DNA of 64,000 bases from Mytilus edulis. Its lineage: Eukaryota; Mollusca; Bivalvia; Mytilida; Mytilidae. Positions 10,177 to 18,789 of this stretch are shown here, piece after piece. The DNA is taken from contig NC_092354.1 of assembly GCF_963676685.1 (NCBI RefSeq), positions 72,590,178 to 72,654,177 of the forward strand, given 5' to 3'. A program made the translations under genes and the position numbers. A model generated the notes under the pieces. The model was given only the letters and a program-made list of their open reading frames with translations. It had not been told where the DNA came from and did no database searches. How positions within the stretch are numbered: position 1 is the first letter of the stretch; every line of letters starts with the position of its first letter.

Positions 10177-12105
10177 ATGTCTTATTTAGAACGTGACATC
10201 AATATGGACAAAGTGTGTGTTAATTTTTGTGGTTATGATGAATTGTTGTTAATTCCGTCCGTTGGTCAGATTACTGCAGACCGTATTTGGGAATTGCGTA
10301 AACAAGGGGATATAACGCCAGAAATGTTAGTGACTATACCGCATATAAGAATGGATGTTGTCCACCAATTCATTGACTACACCACTCTTTGTGATGTTAA
10401 ATTTGTGGACCATGTCGAGGATGATTTGGAGGATTTTGCTGACAAGTGTTCCATCTTTTCGGGGGAGGAGCAAAATGAATATGGTGAAGAGGAGGAGACA
10501 AAAGTTCCTAATTTGCAGACAATTATTGAAAAAAGTGAGTCCTTGATACCACCAAAGGCATTTAGTTTTCAATATCCACAAATGCAGCTGGGTCAGGAAT
10601 CTCAAGAGAAGAAGATTAAATTTGATCTTGTGCAAGAACCCGTGAAAACGGGCAAAGTTCTGGATAGTGTACATAAATTTGAACAAGTGGCTCCGAGAAG
10701 CTATTCAAGTCCGGTAGACAGGCATGAAAAACCAACATTATCATTCCGACCAAAAGCAGTAAGCACAGGCATTGCTCAGAGAAAGCGTAAAGTGGGACAG
10801 TCAGTAATGCGCCCTGTCGCACCCCCACAGTTTACACCACAACTACAAACTATGTTGCCAGGTTCAGTTTCAGCAGGTAGTAATGTGTTTTCAGCACCAA
10901 ATATGCCTGGAATGCCAAGCACAGTATGGAGTACTTTGAGACCAGCACCAACAGGTACTTACTGTTACAATGCACAACCAATCAATACAGCAGCTCCAAC
11001 AATGACAACTTTTCAACAACCATCTGGCTATGGGATAGGCAGTCAATATCCTAGCCAAACATTTGCGCCAAGTACAGCAGCCAATATTTCAAGATCAATG
11101 ACTAATAAGGCTTCTACTACCCCGTTGAAATCTCTCAAGTATGATGGCACAGACAAGGGAGATGATTGGGTATCCTTTTTGGGCAAGTTTGAAATGTATG
11201 CAGATGTAGCAGGATTAAGTGAACAAGATAAACGGGCACATCTATGTTGGGCAGTAACAGGGAATGCAGCAAGATTTTGCTTGGGGCGTGTGCGCCGTAA
11301 TAAGGACATATCATATGCTGAACTGGTGAAATGTATGGAGAAGAGATTTAATTTGAGAAAATTAACAGAGACTGTAAGAATCCAGTTCCAAAGTGCACGA
11401 CAATCCCCTGGAGAAGACCTAGACGATTGGGCAGAGCGTCTTTTGAGTTTGGCGGACAAAGCGTTTGGAGAGTTGCCAGAAGAATTTGTTACAAGTGAGG
11501 TTATCACGAAATTGTGCCATGGTACTGTGGATAAGCATGCAGGAAGTGTAGCAGCATCTTTTCGACCTAAATCAGTAGATGAGGCATTGGAACGAATCAA
11601 GTGGCAACAATACAATGACAAAGCCTTGTTTGGTCAAGATGTGCGTACCCGTAATACACGGGAGATCCAAGAGCCAAATAGTGAAAATTTTGAGGAAAAT
11701 GCATTCCAAGTAAATAATGTGAAGATGGATTCTCAACAGCAATTAGTCCAGAGCATAGATAAATTGACTGAGAATGTTGACCGTAATTTGAAGCACATTC
11801 AGTCAAATATTGGTGATGTTCAGAGCAGTGTTGATAAAAACATCCAGGCTGTACAAGCAGAAATGAAAGGGATGGAGAGAAAATGGGAAAATGAAATGGA
11901 ATACATGAAGGATACCATCAATCAAATCAAGAAAACCGGAACAAGCAGTCAAGGCAGGTCGCAGTACAGACCGCGCCAAAATCAAGGAAGAGATAGATCG
12001 ACATGGGAGTGCTATAATTGTCACGAGTTGGGACACATTGCAAAGTTTTGTCCAAAGTCTAATGAAACACCAAAAGAGGCTTTAAACTTAAAAGGGTCGG
12101 GCTAA
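10177..12105 (+). CDS. gag: Gag polyprotein with N-terminal HhH-like segment and CCHC knuckle
   Basis: A 642-residue structural protein that would form the virus-like particle and bind the genomic RNA. Residues ~10-65 read like a helix-hairpin-helix (a VNFCGYDELLLIPSVGQ-type string, then ADRIWELRKQGDITPEML), as in ComEA-like DNA-binding proteins; this is unusual in a Gag. A proline/glutamine-rich spacer follows. Residues ~325-495 resemble the retrotransposon_gag capsid domain (LKYDGTDKGDDW, RFNLRKL, LDDWAERLLSLAD). A coiled-coil-like region lies at ~520-590. A CCHC knuckle, CYNCHELGHIAKFC, lies at 612-625. The start ATG is preceded by aacaag. The final codons carry the frameshift site into pol. 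Confidence 0.92.
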   Translation: MSYLERDINMDKVCVNFCGYDELLLIPSVGQITADRIWELRKQGDITPEMLVTIPHIRMDVVHQFIDYTTLCDVKFVDHVEDDLEDFADKCSIFSGEEQNEYGEEEETKVPNLQTIIEKSESLIPPKAFSFQYPQMQLGQESQEKKIKFDLVQEPVKTGKVLDSVHKFEQVAPRSYSSPVDRHEKPTLSFRPKAVSTGIAQRKRKVGQSVMRPVAPPQFTPQLQTMLPGSVSAGSNVFSAPNMPGMPSTVWSTLRPAPTGTYCYNAQPINTAAPTMTTFQQPSGYGIGSQYPSQTFAPSTAANISRSMTNKASTTPLKSLKYDGTDKGDDWVSFLGKFEMYADVAGLSEQDKRAHLCWAVTGNAARFCLGRVRRNKDISYAELVKCMEKRFNLRKLTETVRIQFQSARQSPGEDLDDWAERLLSLADKAFGELPEEFVTSEVITKLCHGTVDKHAGSVAASFRPKSVDEALERIKWQQYNDKALFGQDVRTRNTREIQEPNSENFEENAFQVNNVKMDSQQQLVQSIDKLTENVDRNLKHIQSNIGDVQSSVDKNIQAVQAEMKGMERKWENEMEYMKDTINQIKKTGTSSQGRSQYRPRQNQGRDRSTWECYNCHELGHIAKFCPKSNETPKEALNLKGSG

Positions 12106-12123
12106 AAGGCGTTGGTCCGTCCC
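12081..12123 (+). promoter_or_regulatory. Programmed -1 ribosomal frameshift signal (gag to pol)
   Basis: The heptamer TTTAAAC (12081-12087) reads T-TTA-AAC in the gag frame, an ideal X-XXY-YYZ slippery site. After a 6-nt spacer, GGGTCGGGC (12094-12102) pairs with GTCCGTCCC (12115-12123): nine positions, one U-U mismatch and one G-U wobble. The gag stop TAA (12103-12105) is in the loop. A -1 slip enters the pol frame, which is open from 12066. Confidence 0.85.
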
Positions 12124-15100
12124 ACACTGTTGAAAATCGCCAAAATGAAAAGATCAATTTAGACAAAACAACATTTAACGATGTTGACACCGAAAAAACA
12201 TTTAACGATGTTAAGAGTGTAAATACATTTAACGATGTACAAAGTGATAAAACATTTAACGATGTTCACACAGATAAAACAACATTTAACGATGTTGACA
12301 CCGATACAACAGTGTGTGGAAAACCAGAAGTTTGTGAGGAGGAAAGTGTTGGAAATAAAGTTGACAATGTTTTTGATATTAAATCAGTGGGAAAAAAGGG
12401 ACAAAAAACAACTGTGGAAATACCGTTAACTACGGTCCATCCCCCAACAGGAATAGACGTAGGTAACCAGGTGGATATCAGTGAGACAAGTACAGTGACT
12501 AATGGCTCCGAGAGGATATTTACAACCATGCAGTTAGGTAATTCATCTCTTTTGAGATTGAGCTTAGAGTTAGGAGATACACCGTTGGTGGCGGCTGTAG
12601 ACACCGCTGCGGAAGTGACCATTATTTCAGATAAAGTTTTTGAATCACTCAAGAAGAAACCGCCAATGTTGAGAGAGACGGTTATGCATGCTGCCGGCCG
12701 GGGCATGAAAATGAAGACCTTAGTAGTAGGTCCAGTGAAATTAAGGATTGGTACAAAACTTTATGAAACAGATGTGTATGTGGCGCCAATAGATGATGAC
12801 ATGTTGTTAGGTTTGAACTTCATGGTGGCGTATAGTGTAACGGTTGACCTAGAAAAGCTCACATTCAATATAGGAGGAGAAATGTTAGAAATGTCCCCTG
12901 GACCGAGAAGAAGTATACCTGTTGTATCCAAAGTAGTAATTGGAAAAAGGACTGTAGTTCCGCCGCATTCAGTTGTACACGTGCAGGCGAAGTTAGAAAA
13001 CCAACTTGAAAGGTATATAATTGAACCATGTGATGAACATTTGCCAATTTTAATTCCAAGATGTCTTTATAACAATCAGGATAAACCTAGTATCTGTTTG
13101 GTTAACGCTAGTGACAGATATTATACACTCAAGAAAAATTCTGTAATTGCAAAAGCAGAAGTGGTTAATGAAATTGAACCCAGTGTGTCAACGAATCAAA
13201 TCACAGAAGTTAGTGAAGAAGGGCAGGTAGAGTTATCTCCTGAAATTAGACAGTTATTAGATAGCTCTAGTGTGAATTTATCAGAAAATGAAAAACAACA
13301 GTTAGAAGCGCTATTGTCAGAATACACCGACATATTTTCAAAAGATGAATTTGACATTGGTACATTCAGAGGAGTAGAACATAGTATTGACACAGGACAA
13401 GCACAACCAATCAAACAAAGAATGCGAAGAACACCGTTACAATTTGTGGAAGAAGAAAAACAACAATTAGCGAAAATGTTAAAGTCTGGGGTAATTGAAC
13501 CAAGTATGTCTGAATGGGCGTCAGCGCCAGTGTTGATCAGAAAATCAGACGGGAAAGTGCGCTACGCGATTGATTACAGGAAACTCAACTCTGTAACGAA
13601 AAAAGATGTTTATCCGTTACCATTAATCGAGGAATGTCTGGATACACTCGCCGGAAATGAGTGGTTTTCGAAGTTAGACGCTAATAGCGCGTATTGGCAG
13701 GTAAAAATGGCAAAGGAAGACAAAGCAAAGACCGCCTTCATAACAAAGTACGGACTTTTTCAGTTTACGCGCATGAGTTTTGGACTTTGCAATGCACCAT
13801 CCACGTATGCACGTGCTATGGATTTAGTATTGCGGGGTCTTACTTGGCAAATTGTACTGTGTTTTTTGGACGATATTCTTGTCATGGGGAAAAATTTCAG
13901 TGATCATATCCAAAATCTAAGGGCTGTGTTTGAACGCTTCCGTGAGTACGGAATAACGTTGAAACCGAAGAAATGTGATTTGTGCAAAAGGGAAGTAAGT
14001 TTTTTAGGCCGAACAGTCAACAAACAGGGTATGGCAATCGGTGAAGAGTATGTAGAAGTGATAAAAAATTGGAGAATACCGAGTAACACGAAAGAAGTAG
14101 AGCAGTTTCTCGGCTTTGTTAATTACCATCGCAATTTTATTAAGAGCTACTCTAAAATAGCTAAACCATTAACAGAGATAACAGGAAAGAAACCATTTAG
14201 ATGGGACCAAAGTCAACAGGAGGCTTTTGACGTACTGAAAAGTGCGTTACAGACCACACCAGTGTTAACGTTACCAAATTCAACTGACCAGTTCATTTTG
14301 GATACGGATGCCTCTGATATGGCCATAGGCGCTGAGTTATTGCAAGTGCAAGATGGTAAGGAACGCGTTGTGGCCTATGGAAGCTTCACATTGTCACCAG
14401 CTCAACGTAGATATTGCACCACACGCAAAGAATTGCTGGCAGTAGTTCGATTCACACAGCATTTCAGACACTATTTATTAGGTCGAGAATTCATAGTGAG
14501 ATCTGATCATAGTAGTTTACAGTGGCTGATAAGTTTTAAAGAACCACAGGGGCAGCTAGCACGATGGCTAGAGGTTTTAAGTCAATACCATATGAAAATC
14601 AAACATCGCCCAGGAAGACAACACGTTAACGCGGATGGTTTGTCTCGACAGATTGCTGGAAAACCTTGCCCGGAAATGTCAATTTCTGTGAATCCAGAAT
14701 CTCTTCCGTGTGGAGGATGTAAGTATTGTGTTAAAGTTCATGAACAATGGCAGGATTTCCGAACAATTGACAATGTGATACCGTTAGCTGCGGTCCAACA
14801 TGATGTCAATAGATCAGGAGAAAAAGAGTACCCCGGTCGTACATCTGGTGTAATTCAGGGAGCTGAGGAAGGATCAAGGGAGTGTAATACAACAACTATG
14901 GTTTTAGACGGAGTTTTAGCGAACACCGCATCTTTAACTGAAGAAAGTGCATTTGGAATTCAGTATACAACTGACCAGTTGTCATCTGAACAAGCAATGG
15001 ATCCAGACTTGCAGTTGATACTACACTGGCTACAAAAAGAGGAAGAACCACCAGATAATATAGTGTACATGGCAGGACCAGCAGCCAAGAAATATTTAGT

Positions 15101-16475
15101 CAATAAAGAACAATTCTTTTTAGATAAGGCAGTACTTTTTAATAAATCAAAGAGTGATCAGGTTAGATTAGTTGTTCCAAAGGCATTTATTCAGGAGGTA
15201 TTGATTCTAAATCATGACCTTCCAATAACTGGACATCAAGGTATAGACCGAACAACAGGTAGAGTTAAAAAGAAATTTTATTGGTACAAAATGGGAGACA
15301 TGATAAAAGAGTATGTTAGGACCTGTAATGTCTGTAATAAGAACAAAAAGCCAACGAGAAAAGCAAGATGTCCATTGACCCAGTATCATGCAGGAGCACC
15401 CATGGAGCGAGTCCATATAGACTTCTTAGGACCGTTACCCGAAACAACAAGGGGAAATACAAATATATTGGTTATGGTAGACCAGTTTACTAAATGGGTA
15501 GAAATTATACCTCTACCATCACAAACAGCTGAAGAAACAGCAAAAGCAGCTGTGAATGAGTTTTTCACACGTTTTGGGTGTCCATTCTCTATACATAGCG
15601 ATCAAGGGAGAAATTTTGAGAGCAATCTGTTTAAATCGGTGTGTAAAACTCTACAGATACATAAAACAAGGACCACCGCTTATAGACCATCTGCAAATGG
15701 TCAGGTAGAAAGGTATAACCGGACTCTGATGGACATTGTAAGATGTTTCGTGAACAAATCACAAAAGGATTGGGACGAATATCTCCCACAACTTGCTAGT
15801 GCTATTAGATCATCAGATAACAGAATGACAGGAATGACACCTAATAAAATGATGCTTGGAAGAGAGGTAAACATGCCAATAGATTTAGTTTTTCGACCAC
15901 CAACAGAAGAGAGTGATGAATGCGAGGAGGCATATGTCAGTCGATTGATTGAAGAGATCAGACAAGCGCATGAAATCGCGCGTCAAAAACTTAAAACTTC
16001 GCAGGAATATATGAAAAGGGACTATGATATAAAGATGAGAAAAAATGAATATGTTCCAGGTGACTTAGTATATATCTTAGATACTGCAAGTGTCAAAGGA
16101 CGGAGTAAGAAACTTGACCCTCCATGGAAAGGGCCAGGTATAATAGTTGAGAAAATTACGTCATATGTTTATAGAGTAAAACTAGAGAAGTCAGTGTTCG
16201 TGATAAATCATGACCGAATGAAAAAGTGCAATGATCGCAATATTCCGGCTTGGCTGAAAAGAGCGCAAAATCAGTTACGGGATGGTGAAAATATTTTAGT
16301 AGATAATGGAGACATTTATTGCATTTGTAGAAAAGGGGATCAAGGTGCGTTCATGATACAGTGCGATCTTTGCGACGACTGGTATCATGGGACTTGCGTA
16401 AATGTCACTCCAGAAGTGGCCGAGACTTTCGCGACGTATCACTGTCCGAAATGTCAAACACCGAATGATATATAG
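12087..16475 (+). CDS. pol: Pol polyprotein: protease, RT, RNase H, integrase, PHD finger
   Basis: Read by -1 frameshift from gag, giving about 1462 residues after the shift; no ATG is needed. Protease: DTAAE at about 12600, a variant of the usual DTGA/DSGA, with LLGLNF downstream. Reverse transcriptase: VRYAIDYRKLN, LDANSAYWQV and FLDD (at about 13864) in place of YLDD/YVDD. RNase H: LDTDAS, RKELLAV and SDHSSL. Integrase: H-H-C-C zinc segment (GHQGIDRTT ... CNVC), then HIDFLG, HSDQGRNF and NGQVERYN, forming D,D-35-E. A GPY/F-like C-terminal part (PPWKGPG) follows. At 16316-16461 a C4HC3 PHD finger closes the protein. The order PR-RT-RH-IN places it in Ty3/Gypsy. All catalytic residues appear intact. 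Confidence 0.95.
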   Translation, partial: LKRVGLKGVGPSHTVENRQNEKINLDKTTFNDVDTEKTFNDVKSVNTFNDVQSDKTFNDVHTDKTTFNDVDTDTTVCGKPEVCEEESVGNKVDNVFDIKSVGKKGQKTTVEIPLTTVHPPTGIDVGNQVDISETSTVTNGSERIFTTMQLGNSSLLRLSLELGDTPLVAAVDTAAEVTIISDKVFESLKKKPPMLRETVMHAAGRGMKMKTLVVGPVKLRIGTKLYETDVYVAPIDDDMLLGLNFMVAYSVTVDLEKLTFNIGGEMLEMSPGPRRSIPVVSKVVIGKRTVVPPHSVVHVQAKLENQLERYIIEPCDEHLPILIPRCLYNNQDKPSICLVNASDRYYTLKKNSVIAKAEVVNEIEPSVSTNQITEVSEEGQVELSPEIRQLLDSSSVNLSENEKQQLEALLSEYTDIFSKDEFDIGTFRGVEHSIDTGQAQPIKQRMRRTPLQFVEEEKQQLAKMLKSGVIEPSMSEWASAPVLIRKSDGKVRYAIDYRKLNSVTKKDVYPLPLIEECLDTLAGNEWFSKLDANSAYWQVKMAKEDKAKTAFITKYGLFQFTRMSFGLCNAPSTYARAMDLVLRGLTWQIVLCFLDDILVMGKNFSDHIQNLRAVFERFREYGITLKPKKCDLCKREVSFLGRTVNKQGMAIGEEYVEVIKNWRIPSNTKEVEQFLGFVNYHRNFIKSYSKIAKPLTEITGKKPFRWDQSQQEAFDVLKSALQTTPVLTLPNSTDQFILDTDASDMAIGAELLQVQDGKERVVAYGSFTLSPAQRRYCTTRKELLAVVRFTQHFRHYLLGREFIVRSDHSSLQWLISFKEPQGQLARWLEVLSQYHMKIKHRPGRQHVNADGLSRQIAGKPCPEMSISVNPESLPCGGCKYCVKVHEQWQDFRTIDNVIPLAAVQHDVNRSGEKEYPGRTSGVIQGAEEGSRECNTTTMVLDGVLANTASLTEESAFGIQYTTDQLSSEQAMDPDLQLILHWLQKEEEPPDNIVYMAGPAAKKYLVNKEQFFLDKAVLFNKSKSDQVRLVVPKAFIQEVLILNHDLPITGHQGIDRTTGRVKKKFYWYKMGDMIKEYVRTCNVCNKNKKPTRKARCPLTQYHAGAPMERVHIDFLGPLPETTRGNTNILVMVDQFTKWVEIIPLPSQTAEETAKAAVNEFFTRFGCPFSIHSDQGRNFESNLFKSVCKTLQIHKTRTTAYRPSANGQVERYNRTLMDIVRCFVNKSQKDWDEYLPQLASAIRSSDNRMTGMTPNKMMLGREVNMPIDLVFRPPTEESDECEEAYVSRLIEEIRQAHEIARQKLKTSQEYMKRDYDIKMRKNEYVPGDLVYILDTASVKGRSKKLDPPWKGPGIIVEKITSYVYRVKLEKSVFVINHDRMKKCNDRNIPAWLKRAQNQLRDGENILVDNGDIYCICRKGDQGAFMIQCDLCDDWYHGTCVNVTPEVAETFATYHCPKCQTPNDI
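12168..12300 (+). repeat. Coding tandem repeat (TFNDV) at the start of Pol
   Basis: ACATTTAACGATGT occurs five times (starts near 12171, 12199, 12225, 12252 and 12281) with variable 12-15-bp spacers. In the pol frame this gives five TFNDV peptides. It forms a low-complexity linker between the frameshift site and the protease. Confidence 0.8.
16316..16461 (+). other. PHD finger at the Pol C-terminus
   Basis: The sequence IYCICRK ... MIQCDLCDDWYHGTC ... YHCPKC supplies C4-H-C3 ligands in PHD order. The DWYHG block resembles KDM7/PHF8-type fingers, where the Trp is part of a methyl-lysine cage that reads H3K4me3. Placed directly after the integrase, it could tether the integration complex to marked chromatin, as chromodomains do in other Gypsy elements. 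The targeting role is inference. Confidence 0.85.
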
Positions 16476-16517
16476 TGGGCCGTGCAAAGTGATAGTGTAT
16501 ATAGGAGTTATAATTAT

Positions 16518-16536
16518 TGTATTCTTTATATTTCAG
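16518..16536 (+). promoter_or_regulatory. Splice-acceptor-like site before ORF3
   Basis: A T-rich run ending 'tttatatttcag|G' at 16536 lies between the pol stop (16475) and the ORF3 start (16732). Together with the donor in the LTR (G|GTAAGT, junction 9565/9566) it would give an env-style subgenomic mRNA for ORF3/ORF4. Confidence 0.5.
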
Positions 16537-16731
16537 GATTTATCCAGTTTTGACTGTGTTGACATTGACATTTTTATTGACATTTTTTCATATATTTGTG
16601 TACGTTTGCGTTTTTTAGTTTTTGCGTAGTGTAAATATATATATATATATACGGATAGTTTGAGTTAGTACTAAGTGCTTTACCGTGTAGACGGTCACAT
16701 ACTGCACTCGAGGGAAGTGGTCATTTTAAGT

Positions 16732-17943
16732 ATGGACAGTGATAAGGCGGAAATTGTTTTTGAGGACATTTCAAGTTCTGAAGACACGTTGTTAGATGTA
16801 GAGAGCATAGGGACAGATTCTGTGGCGGATATGGATGAGTTTGAGGATAATCCTCATATTGGCTATGATGAAACCACTGGGGACATTGTAGTGAACGAAC
16901 AGATTCCCAAGTCAGATTTACCATCTAAATTACCAACATGGACGTATGAACAAATTATTCAAAAGGAGCGCACATGCATTGTTAAGGAAGACTTGACCAA
17001 TATTAGAAATTTACTGTCTCAGTGTGAGAATATTGAGTCATCGGAATCTGAAACAACAGAACCTCGTTGGTATCCAAAGATGACAGAGAATATTGAAGTA
17101 AGAAGAACGTTCAAGCTGGATGCGATTGAGAGTGATAGCGACTGGGATGACAGCTCGAGGGATGATAATAACAACTCGGTATATGAAGAAATATCAGAAG
17201 GTAGCTTGCATTTACAAGTTGAAGAAAAGAAGGATGATCCTCGGAACTCACCATGTCCATTTGAGGGATGCGATTTTGTGGGAAGAAAACTCAAGTTTCA
17301 TGTGCAGCACATCCACATGCCGCGCATCATGTGGGACAATCCACAACCACCAGTGAGGCAAGAAAGATTAGCAGAGGTCCATCAACTGAGGGGTAATGTG
17401 CTACAGTATCTAAGTGAGTGTCTGACTGGACACAGTTCTATGACCGAGCTTATAAGATGGGCAAATAACAACATTGCCAAAATGATACCCAAGAGAAGTG
17501 AGATCCTCTCTAATGCAAGGATCCAGATGGAAGGGCTTTGTGAGGAGCTGAAATGGCGCAAACCAGACAGGTATGCTCTTAGGCCAATAGTGTCACCTTG
17601 TGTGTTAGTTCACTGGAGATACCAGGTTTTGTTTAGCCAGTATTTGCTGAATGAACAGCTATCAGAATATATGTGTTTTGGGCTGGAATTCATGAACAAT
17701 ATTGAAAACTTGGAAAAATCGCCACTTGAATATGCCAAGACATACTCTCTCATTGCCAGAGTGCTTGCCATGAGAGAAGAATTGAATGTCGACATAGATG
17801 AAGAGACAAATGATATAGAAACACCGACAATAAAGGATACACCACTGGTAGAGTCCGACAGAAGAATAGTGAAACTTAAAAGAGGGACATCAGATGAACC
17901 AGTTATCCCTGTAAAAAGATCCAAACAGGAGCACTCCAGTTAA
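16732..17943 (+). CDS. ORF3: acidic protein with a C2H2-like zinc finger
   Basis: A 403-residue ORF from ATG at 16732, in the position where retroviruses carry env. I do not recognise a full-length family. Its first ~150 residues are acidic and Ser-rich. Around residues 175-195 is a C-x4-C-x9-H-x2-H/x4-H cluster (CPFEGCDFVGRKLKFHVQHIH), a C2H2-like finger. The rest is predicted helical (LQYLSECLTGHSS, LIRWANNNIAK). It ends in a basic stretch (VIPVKRSKQ) resembling a nuclear-localisation signal. No signal peptide or membrane helix is present, so it is not an envelope protein. The TAA at 17941-17943 is in frame with the TatD domain; ORF3 plus the downstream frame probably once made, or still makes by readthrough, one protein. 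Confidence 0.8.
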   Translation: MDSDKAEIVFEDISSSEDTLLDVESIGTDSVADMDEFEDNPHIGYDETTGDIVVNEQIPKSDLPSKLPTWTYEQIIQKERTCIVKEDLTNIRNLLSQCENIESSESETTEPRWYPKMTENIEVRRTFKLDAIESDSDWDDSSRDDNNNSVYEEISEGSLHLQVEEKKDDPRNSPCPFEGCDFVGRKLKFHVQHIHMPRIMWDNPQPPVRQERLAEVHQLRGNVLQYLSECLTGHSSMTELIRWANNNIAKMIPKRSEILSNARIQMEGLCEELKWRKPDRYALRPIVSPCVLVHWRYQVLFSQYLLNEQLSEYMCFGLEFMNNIENLEKSPLEYAKTYSLIARVLAMREELNVDIDEETNDIETPTIKDTPLVESDRRIVKLKRGTSDEPVIPVKRSKQEHSS

Positions 17944-17946
17944 CTA
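17941..17946 (+). promoter_or_regulatory. In-frame ochre stop TAA-CTA between ORF3 and TatD
   Basis: TAA is followed by CTA. Stop-CUA contexts are known to favour readthrough, best shown for UGA. After the stop, the same frame runs for ~10 codons straight into the TatD DSHFHLD motif with no ATG. Either readthrough or a recent inactivating stop explains this. Confidence 0.5.
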
Positions 17947-18789
17947 CGTGTACAGAAGAGGAGTGTTCTGGATGTGTTTGACTCTCACTTTCATCTGGAT
18001 CGTGCCAGTACCAGAATATCTGGTAATCCGACCGCTATTACCATAGAGCGTTGGCTCGGAGAGCAAATGGAAAGACCTCCAGTAGTGCCAGTAAATATAA
18101 AGGGTGGCCTGTTAATATTTTGCGACCCAGAAACGTATCCGGAGACAGTTCCGTTTGATTCAAAATGGAAAGTGGCTATTGGACTTCATCCCAAGAAAAT
18201 ATATGAAGCATCACCACAGTCAGTAGGCAGATTTTTTGAATATGTGACCAACTCGCGTGTTTCAGCAGTAGGTGAGGTGGGGCTGGACAGCAGCATGAAT
18301 CCTGGCAGGGCAAATTTAGATAGACAAGAACAATTTTTAAAAGAAATAACCGAATGGATTAAACCAACAATGCCACTTATTTTACACATTAGAAGCAATA
18401 GACAAGATACGTATTCCAAAAACCTGTATTACAGAGCTTTACAAATTTTTAAACACCGTTGTCATCCAGATCAAATTTTTATATTACACTGTTTTACGAG
18501 CGATAAAGAGACAATAACTTCATGGCTTTCAAATTTTAGAAACACATATTTTGGATTTACACACCTCATAACAAAATTCAACCAACAACAGATTCGGGCT
18601 CTTCGCTACATCCCTGTCAACAGACTACTGGCAGAAACTGATGCACCATACATGCCACCGAGGGGGATACGAATAAACACCCCAATATATGTTGGAGAAG
18701 TGGTTGAAAAACTAGCAACACTGAGGTACGTTGACCTCCAGACAATGGCATTGGCAACCTTGGAGAATGCCCAGAGAATTTTTGTTTAA
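17944..18789 (+). CDS. ORF4: TatD-family metal-dependent nuclease domain
   Basis: Open from the codon after the ORF3 stop to TAA at 18789, 281 codons. All TatD metal-ligand motifs are present in order: DSHFHLD (HxH pair), GLHPK, AVGEVGLD (Glu), LILHIR (His), FILHCFTS (His) and AETDAPYMPP (Asp). TatD proteins are TIM-barrel 3'-5' DNA exonucleases or endonucleases; the animal relative TATDN2 is the nearest by layout. The length matches a full TatD domain. The frame has no initiator ATG before the first metal motif; the first in-frame ATG falls at about 18068 and would delete HxH, so expression must come from readthrough or splicing. A role in trimming cDNA ends or removing host DNA is speculation. 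Confidence 0.88.
   Translation, partial: LRVQKRSVLDVFDSHFHLDRASTRISGNPTAITIERWLGEQMERPPVVPVNIKGGLLIFCDPETYPETVPFDSKWKVAIGLHPKKIYEASPQSVGRFFEYVTNSRVSAVGEVGLDSSMNPGRANLDRQEQFLKEITEWIKPTMPLILHIRSNRQDTYSKNLYYRALQIFKHRCHPDQIFILHCFTSDKETITSWLSNFRNTYFGFTHLITKFNQQQIRALRYIPVNRLLAETDAPYMPPRGIRINTPIYVGEVVEKLATLRYVDLQTMALATLENAQRIFV

Noticed and set aside
12312..12329. Pol starting at its own codon at 12312
   Set aside because: The codon is GTG, not ATG. The frame is open back to 12066 and a full -1 frameshift signal lies at 12081-12123.
16675..16731. ORF3 starting at 16675
   Set aside because: That codon is GTG; the first ATG in frame is 16732.
16732..18789. Envelope glycoprotein
   Set aside because: No signal peptide, membrane helix or sequon-rich ectodomain; it has a zinc finger, a basic tail and a TatD domain instead.
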